This document shows, in pieces, positions 46,963 through 52,553 of a stretch of 52,553 bases of DNA. Both the position numbers and the translations under genes were made by a program. The DNA comes from an uncultured Thermoguttaceae bacterium (GTDB lineage: Bacteria > Planctomycetota > Planctomycetia > Pirellulales > Thermoguttaceae). The notes beneath the pieces are model-generated. The model saw only the letters and a program-made list of their open reading frames with translations, was not told where the DNA came from and made no database searches. Within the stretch, counting starts at the first letter, position 1. Each line of letters starts with the position of its first letter. The DNA is taken from NCBI GenBank assembly GCA_938042245.1, contig CALIRO010000051.1, forward strand, positions 1 through 52,553, read 5' to 3'.

Positions 46963-48570
46963 CTACCCCTTTCGAGCCACCAGGATCACCCGCAGATCGC
47001 AGACATTGGTGTGCGTCGGGCCGGTGCGAATCAAAGAGCCGGTTTGCGCAAAAAAACGGTAGGCATCGTTTCGAGCTAGGAACTCTTCGGGCTGTAGGCC
47101 AAGCCGAAGGGCCGTTTGGATTATCTCTTCGTCCACCCAGGCGCCGGCAGCGTCGGTCGGGCCGTCTTCACCGTCTGTGCCGCCAGAAAGCAGCACCATG
47201 CCCGCTCCAGGACGGAGAACCGTTTTTTGCGATTCTATAGGCCCGGCCTGAGCGGAGGTGCTTCCAAGGCAGGCTGACTCGGAACCGGCAGCCGCTCCTT
47301 GTGCTTCTCTAGCCGGGCTATCGCTTTCCGTCTTGTAGGGGTAAGAGTCCCCGGAAGGCCGGTCGTGTTGGAGCAAGTAATTCAAGGCGGCCAGGACCAA
47401 TTGTTGGTTTCGTCCGCCCCGGCCGCGCCGGGCCGGTTCGACCAGTTGCACGACCGGTTCCCCGCCGCTTACCAGGCAATCCGGCCCTGGACCGGCCCGC
47501 ATCTGCATAGCCCGTTGAGCCAGCTGAATTCCCAGATCGTCGGCCAGACCCTCGGATCGCTGCGCCGACTCTTCTACCGGACTGTATCCCCGGCGCCGGG
47601 CCTCCTGGCTGGCTGCCCGAACCGCTGTGGCATTGTTGCCAATAATCCAATTGACCACCCGGCATCCGCCCGCCGTTACATAGACCAGGCCATGCGCAGC
47701 CTGATGTTGTGCGTCTTGGATACTCCGGGCGGTGCTGTGTTGCCGGGCTTGGCTGGCTGCCTTCGGGCCTGGTGCTGTCTGGTTTGCCAGGGCCTCCAGC
47801 ACGTGCCAAACGCGTTCGGGTACTTGGTCCGGCCTGGGTTGAAACTGTCGGAGCACCTCCAAGGCCGCCTCCGGCGTAGAACTATCCGGCACAGTGGGTC
47901 CCGAAGCAATCACCTCCAACGGATCGCCCAGCACATCGGAGATAATGAGGCTGACCAGCCGACCGGCTCGACAAGCCTGGGCCAACCGGCCGCCTTTAAC
48001 TCGGCTGAGTTGTTTGCGCACCGTATTAAGCTGTTCGATATTGGCCCCAGCAGCGCTCAGAAACCGGGTAACCGCCAATTTATCGGCTAGGCGAATGCCT
48101 TCGATTGGGGCTGGCAAAAGGGCCGATCCGCCGCCAGAAATCAAACACAGGCATAAATCCTCCGGCCCGGCAGAAGCTACAAGCCGAAGGATTTCCTCCG
48201 TTCCCCGAAGGCCTTCTTCGGTTGGCTCATTGAGGCCGGGCGGCCGCGCCGGGTGCAACCGAATCCGCCGAAGCGGGCGCACGCAATCGGCTGGCACATT
48301 CACCCAACCGGTGAGCTCCTTTTCCTCCATCAGCCGGGGGCCTAGAATCTCTTCCAAGGCGGCGGCCATGCCAGCCCCGGCTTTTCCCGCCCCAACCACC
48401 ACGATCCGCCGAATCTCGGCCAGCCGAATGCTCTCCAGCCCGATCTGAAGTTGATCAGCCTCCAGCCGCACGGCCTGCTCCATGAGCCGATCCGCCCGTA
48501 CCGCCTCCACACCCGCCCGCCAAATCCCTAACGCATCCTGCCGAAGTTGCTCCACCGTTCGGGACCCCAT
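46963..48570 (-). CDS. Glycerate 2-kinase (DUF4147/MOFRL family)
   Basis: This enzyme phosphorylates glycerate to 2-phosphoglycerate, linking sugar-acid breakdown to glycolysis. The ATG at 48570 (MGSRTVEQLRQDALG) follows AAGGA by about 8 bases; the frame is open to 48627. The 535-residue protein has the DUF4147 part (LCLISGGGSALL, LIISDVLGDPLEVIASGP) and the C-terminal MOFRL part (LLSGGTDGEDGPTDAAGAW). Near 47190-47360 about 50 low-complexity residues separate the ALNYLLQHDR helix from MVLLSGGTDGED. Typical proteins of the family have about 420-450 residues. Confidence 0.93.
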   Translation of the reverse strand: MGSRTVEQLRQDALGIWRAGVEAVRADRLMEQAVRLEADQLQIGLESIRLAEIRRIVVVGAGKAGAGMAAALEEILGPRLMEEKELTGWVNVPADCVRPLRRIRLHPARPPGLNEPTEEGLRGTEEILRLVASAGPEDLCLCLISGGGSALLPAPIEGIRLADKLAVTRFLSAAGANIEQLNTVRKQLSRVKGGRLAQACRAGRLVSLIISDVLGDPLEVIASGPTVPDSSTPEAALEVLRQFQPRPDQVPERVWHVLEALANQTAPGPKAASQARQHSTARSIQDAQHQAAHGLVYVTAGGCRVVNWIIGNNATAVRAASQEARRRGYSPVEESAQRSEGLADDLGIQLAQRAMQMRAGPGPDCLVSGGEPVVQLVEPARRGRGGRNQQLVLAALNYLLQHDRPSGDSYPYKTESDSPAREAQGAAAGSESACLGSTSAQAGPIESQKTVLRPGAGMVLLSGGTDGEDGPTDAAGAWVDEEIIQTALRLGLQPEEFLARNDAYRFFAQTGSLIRTGPTHTNVCDLRVILVARKG

Positions 48571-48914
48571 AAAATCATCCTTCATCCTTTTGAGGCCCTC
48601 GTAAAAGAGAAAGGCCCAACGGGGCATTCCCCCGCAAGGGGGCTTCTAAGCGGCTCTTAGGCCGGTTCATTGTTCATTCCCCCCTTCCCCACTCAAAGGG
48701 CTTAATGCAATTAAGATGGTTACGGTGAGGGGGAATACAGGAGGAGGAGACGTGCGCTCTCCTGCCACTTACGAGCGGGCAGCCTGCGATCCCAAGTGTC
48801 GGGACTGTTCGTGGTGTTGAGATGAGAATTGAGGTCGTCTCATTATATTTGCGCAGATTATTTAAAATATTTATGTTGTGTATATTGTGTAGATTAAGTA
48901 ATAATCACCCCCCC
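48571..48914. other. 340-base gap, AT-rich on its right
   Basis: It lies between two minus-strand genes. The left half has a GGTGAGGGGGAA piece also seen near 33.8 kb. The right 80 bases are strongly AT-rich (near 48840-48905) and end in an eight-C run. It should hold the glycerate kinase promoter. No other site is recognised. Confidence 0.4.
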
Positions 48915-50219
48915 CTACGTCTCAAACCCTGCAGGCCGATTGTAAAGCTTCTCCCGGGTACTCCATAACCCCGCCGAAGGGGTAGGAATAAAGTAAAACC
49001 GTTCGTTGCCAATCTCTTGCCAACCTTCTCGAAGCCGGTCCGGGTGGTAATGCTTCCACATTGTGTCCAAGTCGGCATAGGCAAACCCGACGCTTTCGAT
49101 TTCCTCCCGACTCATGTGTCCCGGGGCATACCGAATAGTGAATCGGCCTTCGCTGGAGCCATGAATCAAGTGGGCTGCCCCATGGGCTAAATCCTGTAGA
49201 TCCGTGTTTTGGCGATAGGCCTCCATGATTCGGGCTGTGCCCCGATAGCCATATTTACGGATCAGCGCATCGACCTCGGGCTGTTCGCCGAAACGTTTCA
49301 GACCCGGGGCCAGGATCAGCAGTTCGCCGCCGTCGGCAATGGCCATCCGGGTCCGATAAATCGCCTTGTTGGCTACCCAGGTGCTGAAGAACTCATCGCC
49401 CTGCATAACGCAGACGATCTTCGGTACCGGCTGCTCAAAGACCGTGATATTTTGCTGGCGGGATTGGCGAGCCGCTCCTAGATACGTTTCCAGATCATCT
49501 CCAACATACACCCCGGTGTGGACCAATCGGCCTTCCGGGTTGCGTGCCATCACCAGTTGGATATACACATCGGGCAGGTGCCCCAAAAAATCTTCCTCGG
49601 CCTTATTGAAGCAGGCCCGAACTGGGGTAATCAAGGTGCCCAGATTGTTTTCGATGCCGCAGCAAGCCGCCGCCATGTGCGAAGCGCAAATAAGCTCTTT
49701 GCCTGCCAGACCGATGAAATAATTTTTATTATGATTGGCAAATCCGAGAACTTCATGGGGTACCACATGACCGATATGGATAATCAGGTCCCAGGGTTCT
49801 TCCATGAGCATTCGGTTGAGCCAAACCGGGAAGGCCCAATCGGCCGCTCCGTGGGTTTTTTCTCGCACATACTCGGCAGGCACTTCGCCGACGTATTTGA
49901 CCCCTGCCCGCCAATCATGGGCATGAATCCGCTCCTGGGGCACCTGGCCGAACATCCGGCGGTTTTCCTCTTCGGTGTGCGGCACGTGTTGGCCGAGCGT
50001 GGGTATCAGGTGCACTTGGGCCTCTTTGGCAAAATGGTTGTAAAGGATTTCGGTAAGTGGCCCGGCCCCGCTATGCGCCCGGGTAATATCCGGCGGAAGC
50101 AGTAGCACCCGCTTGGGTCGACGGCAAATCCGACTTCGGGCCTCCTCAACAGTCCGCTCCATCAACTCCACAAGCCGGGAAAACGGAATCTCCTCTGCTA
50201 CTTCTGTAAACCAAGGCAT
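48915..50219 (-). CDS. LarA-like lactate racemase-domain protein (DUF2088)
   Basis: The ATG at 50219 (MPWFTEVAEEIPF) follows AGGAAAG closely; the frame is open to 50270 without such a site. The 434-residue protein has the LarA pattern: LLLPPDITRAHSG, HLIPTLGQHVPHTEEE, HDWR, HIGHVVPHEVLGFANHNKNY, and GKELICASHMAA. LarA enzymes use a nickel-pincer cofactor to racemise or epimerise 2-hydroxy acids; the cofactor genes larB, larC and larE are not in the window. Being next to glycerate kinase suggests work on hydroxy acids, but this is inference. Confidence 0.88.
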   Translation of the reverse strand: MPWFTEVAEEIPFSRLVELMERTVEEARSRICRRPKRVLLLPPDITRAHSGAGPLTEILYNHFAKEAQVHLIPTLGQHVPHTEEENRRMFGQVPQERIHAHDWRAGVKYVGEVPAEYVREKTHGAADWAFPVWLNRMLMEEPWDLIIHIGHVVPHEVLGFANHNKNYFIGLAGKELICASHMAAACCGIENNLGTLITPVRACFNKAEEDFLGHLPDVYIQLVMARNPEGRLVHTGVYVGDDLETYLGAARQSRQQNITVFEQPVPKIVCVMQGDEFFSTWVANKAIYRTRMAIADGGELLILAPGLKRFGEQPEVDALIRKYGYRGTARIMEAYRQNTDLQDLAHGAAHLIHGSSEGRFTIRYAPGHMSREEIESVGFAYADLDTMWKHYHPDRLREGWQEIGNERFYFIPTPSAGLWSTREKLYNRPAGFET

Positions 50220-50477
50220 CTTTCCTGTTTCCTTTCTTATGTACTTATGTTCTTCAATAGCTGGGAGCATTTAGACGGCCTTTAGTAGCAAGGCTTCCGC
50301 AGGTTACTCCCATGGATTTTACTACCGAACTTTTTATTGTATTGCAAAAGGGCGGTAGGCGTATAGATGTTCAAATATCCATGCTCTTCTTTTCTATCCC
50401 CGCAAAGGGTATGATAAAAAAATTGCCTTTTGCCGGGAGCGGTTGCCGGATCCCAGCGGCCGTTTTCTGACAGTAAT

Positions 50478-50501
50478 CGGTTAAAATATCGGCTAAAATA
50501 T
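50478..50501. promoter_or_regulatory. Direct repeats upstream of the SDR gene
   Basis: Two 12-base copies, CGGTTAAAATAT (50478-50489) and CGGCTAAAATAT (50490-50501), lie head to tail and are followed by a partial third copy. They end 39 bases before the SDR start and contain -10-like TAAAAT sequences, so they may be a promoter with an operator. Confidence 0.35.
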
Positions 50502-50540
50502 CGAAGTATCGGTTGAACCATTCACTGGATGAGGTGATAT

Positions 50541-51272
50541 ATGGGACGAACGATTTTGATTACCGGCGCAAGCACGGGTATTGGTGCGGCCACGGCGGTT
50601 CGCCTAGCGGCGGAGAACGACATTGTCATTCACTACTATCACTCGGAGGAGGCGGCTCGGCAGGTGGCCGACCAAGTCCAACAACAGGGCGGCAGGCCCT
50701 TTTTGCTACGGGCTGATCTGGCTACCCAAGCCGGCTGTCAGGCCCTGGCCGACGCTGTGGGCCAACACTACGGCAAACTGGATGTGCTGGTCAATAATGC
50801 CGGTGGGCTTATCGAGCGGTGTCCGGCCCGGCAGATTCGATGGGACCTGCTGGAGCAAGTCTTTGCGCTGAATACGTTTTCGGCTATGTATTTGACGGCG
50901 CTATGTATTCCGCTTTTGGAGAAGGGGGAGGATCCGTCGATCGTTTTTATTACGTCGATTGCCATTCGGCATGGAGCGCCGAGTGCTACGATTTATGGGG
51001 CGGCTAAGGGGGCCTTGGACGTATTTACACGAGGGTTAGCCAAGGAGCTGGCGCCTGGCATTCGGGTCAATGCGGTAGCCCCGGGCGTAATCGACACACC
51101 GTTTCATCAGAAATACACCACGCCGGAGCGGCTCGCCCAATTCCGGGCGCAGACGCCGTTGGGCCGACTGGGCCGTGCCGATGATATCGCTCAAGCCATC
51201 CAATTCTGCATCGAAAACCAGTTTCTTACTGGCGAAACCATCGACGTGAACGGCGGCTTGTTCATGCGATAG
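50541..51272 (+). CDS. SDR-family oxidoreductase (FabG-like)
   Basis: This NAD(P)-dependent short-chain dehydrogenase has 243 residues. The ATG at 50541 follows GAGGTGAT by about 4 bases. It has TGASTGIG (residues 8-15) for cofactor binding, NNAGG, catalytic Ser in ITSIA, Tyr and Lys in IYGAAKGAL, the AVAPGVIDTPF loop and the late FLTGETIDVNGGLFM. It cannot be told from sequence whether it acts in fatty acid synthesis or on sugars or alcohols. It is divergent from the LarA-like gene. Confidence 0.92.
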   Translation: MGRTILITGASTGIGAATAVRLAAENDIVIHYYHSEEAARQVADQVQQQGGRPFLLRADLATQAGCQALADAVGQHYGKLDVLVNNAGGLIERCPARQIRWDLLEQVFALNTFSAMYLTALCIPLLEKGEDPSIVFITSIAIRHGAPSATIYGAAKGALDVFTRGLAKELAPGIRVNAVAPGVIDTPFHQKYTTPERLAQFRAQTPLGRLGRADDIAQAIQFCIENQFLTGETIDVNGGLFMR

Positions 51273-51497
51273 GCTTATGCGCCGCTTTGCCAACACAGGG
51301 CTCTTGGCTGCCTGTTGGCTGAGCTTTCCCCCGTAGTCAGAACCCACAGGAACTTTGAGTAGTCGGTCGGCCTCGGAGACCCCTGCCCAACCGGCCTCTG
51401 GAAGATATAATACCTATGCGAGGGGCAGGAAGAGTGGCTTGCTTTGCTGGGCGGAAGGATTTCCTCCTATGAGGGTGCTAAAGGGAGGAGGGGAGAA

Positions 51498-52553
51498 TTG
51501 GCAGCGAGTTTGGAAACCTATCAAGCCATGTCGGCCGAGGAGCTGACCGCACGGATTCAGGCGGTCCGGCGCCGGATGGGGCCGGAGCTCCTGATTCTGG
51601 GCCATCATTATCAGCGGGATGAGGTGATCCGGCTGGCCGATCTACGCGGCGATAGCTATCAACTGAGTAAACAGGCGGCAGAAAACCGCCAATGCCGGGC
51701 GATTATTTTTTGTGGGGTGCATTTCATGGCCGAGACCGCCGACATCCTGGTCAATCGGCCGGAGCGGTTGGCGGAGCGGGCCGGGCTGCGCGTGCCGGTC
51801 ATCTTGCCCGATCTGGAAGCCGGTTGTTCTTTAGCCGACATGGCCCGCATCGATCAGGTGGAAAGCTGCTGGGCCCAACTGAGCGAGCTATTTGGCCCGG
51901 ATCATCTGATGCCGGTTACTTACGTCAATTCGGCGGCGGATTTGAAGGCCTTTTGCGGTCGGCATGGCGGGATTGTATGTACATCGGCCAATGCTCAGGC
52001 TGCGCTCCAGTGGGCTTTTGCTCGCCGACCCAAAGTGCTCTTTTTCCCCGATCAGCACCTGGGCCGAAATACCGGCCTACGGATGGGCATTCAGCTAGAA
52101 GAAATGGCGGTTTGGAACCCCCATGCGGGACCCTGGGGCGGCAACCAACCGGACCGGCTACGTCAAGCCCGGCTCATTTTATGGAAAGGCTTCTGCTGTG
52201 TCCATCAGGCGTTCCTGCCAGAACATGTACTCCATTTCCGTCAGCAATATCCCGGCATTAAAGTTCTGGTCCATCCGGAGTGTATGAAAGAGGTGGTGGA
52301 TTTGGCCGATGAGGTCGGCTCCACAAGCCGAATTGTCCGCCTGGTGGCTGAAGCGCCGCCTGGGACCCGCTGGGCAATAGGAACAGAAATCCATCTGGTC
52401 AACCGCCTCGCCCAGCAACATCCACAGCAAGAGATTTACTTCCTAGCGCCGTTTGTACGCATGTGCAGGACGATGTACCGGATTGATTTGCCCCATCTGT
52501 GCTGGGCCGCTGAACACCTGGCCGAAGGAACACCGGTCAATGTGGTCCGGGTG
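51498..52553 (+). CDS. nadA: Quinolinate synthase, cut by the window end
   Basis: This [4Fe-4S] enzyme makes quinolinate from iminoaspartate and dihydroxyacetone phosphate in NAD synthesis. The TTG at 51498 stands 8 bases after GGAGG; an ATG at 51528 is the alternative. There are 352 codons with no stop before the edge. Family segments are LILGHHYQRDEV, ADLRGDSYQLSKQA, FCGVHFMAETADIL, VTYVNSAADLKAFC, FFPDQHLGRNT, VHPECMKEVVDLADEVGSTS and the last cluster cysteine in RMCRTMYRIDL. Confidence 0.94.
   Translation, partial: MAASLETYQAMSAEELTARIQAVRRRMGPELLILGHHYQRDEVIRLADLRGDSYQLSKQAAENRQCRAIIFCGVHFMAETADILVNRPERLAERAGLRVPVILPDLEAGCSLADMARIDQVESCWAQLSELFGPDHLMPVTYVNSAADLKAFCGRHGGIVCTSANAQAALQWAFARRPKVLFFPDQHLGRNTGLRMGIQLEEMAVWNPHAGPWGGNQPDRLRQARLILWKGFCCVHQAFLPEHVLHFRQQYPGIKVLVHPECMKEVVDLADEVGSTSRIVRLVAEAPPGTRWAIGTEIHLVNRLAQQHPQQEIYFLAPFVRMCRTMYRIDLPHLCWAAEHLAEGTPVNVVRV

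Noticed and set aside
50282..50521. 79-codon minus-strand frame between larA-like and SDR genes
   Set aside because: It covers the direct-repeat promoter region of the SDR gene, with no ribosome site.

Overview
The window looks like a chromosome segment from a planctomycete, most likely a thermophilic relative of the Pirellulales (Thermoguttaceae-like). This is inferred from the gene set: a DUF1559 prepilin-like protein, PEP-CTERM surface proteins, Tat-exported sugar isomerase and FAD oxidoreductase, Gfo/Idh/MocA oxidoreductase, MOFRL glycerate kinase, LarA-like racemase and a cysteine-rich secreted repeat protein. The DNA is moderately GC-rich, genes are widely spaced, and AAGGAG-type ribosome sites precede most genes. 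No rRNA, tRNA, CRISPR array or transposase gene was recognised.

Layout. 0-3 kb: an alpha/alpha-toroid-like hypothetical protein and a Tat-exported xylose-isomerase-like protein. 3-4.6 kb: 1.6 kb without a convincing gene, but with a minus-strand terminator and a strong hairpin. 4.6-10.6 kb: a large MscS/MscK channel, cysteine synthase, a secreted protein with three 153-bp tandem repeats and 23 cysteines, and a lone HPt domain. 10.6-20.3 kb (minus): nuoGHIJKLM of respiratory complex I; nuoA-F and nuoN are not here. 20.4-28 kb: aldo/keto reductase, RarA, FolK fused to a degenerate nucleoside-kinase-like domain, PanC, and Lgt carrying an inserted PDZ domain. 28-31.6 kb: Tat FAD oxidoreductase and a NapH-type membrane polyferredoxin. 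31.9-44.7 kb: an accessory region with five interrupted genes (LamG/PEP-CTERM, DUF1559, O-methyltransferase, AAA ATPase, DUF4276), a DUF4258/DUF2283 pair, a PEP-CTERM protein, a GlsB-type membrane protein, an HTH-EIIA fusion and a Gfo/Idh oxidoreductase. 44.7-52.5 kb: an AcpH-like hypothetical protein, a sugar epimerase with a histone-H1-like tail, glycerate 2-kinase, a LarA-like protein, an SDR and the 5' part of nadA.

The most unusual non-coding signal is a family of dispersed elements between genes. Complete copies lie near 14.8, 26.4, 33.8 and 42.3 kb. Each has about 18-bp terminal inverted repeats whose two ends change together between copies, and an internal ATTCCCGC/GCGGGAAT hairpin, in most copies capped by a GNRA tetraloop (GCAA, GGAA, GAAA, GTAA). 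A second hairpin family is built on CGTCTG/CAGACG. Both families have entered the intercistronic gaps of the nuo operon. The best candidate for an unusual functional system is the pair at 42.8-44.6 kb, an OLD/RecF-like ATPase followed by a TOPRIM-like DUF4276 protein, each interrupted by a one-base deficit in a homopolymer.
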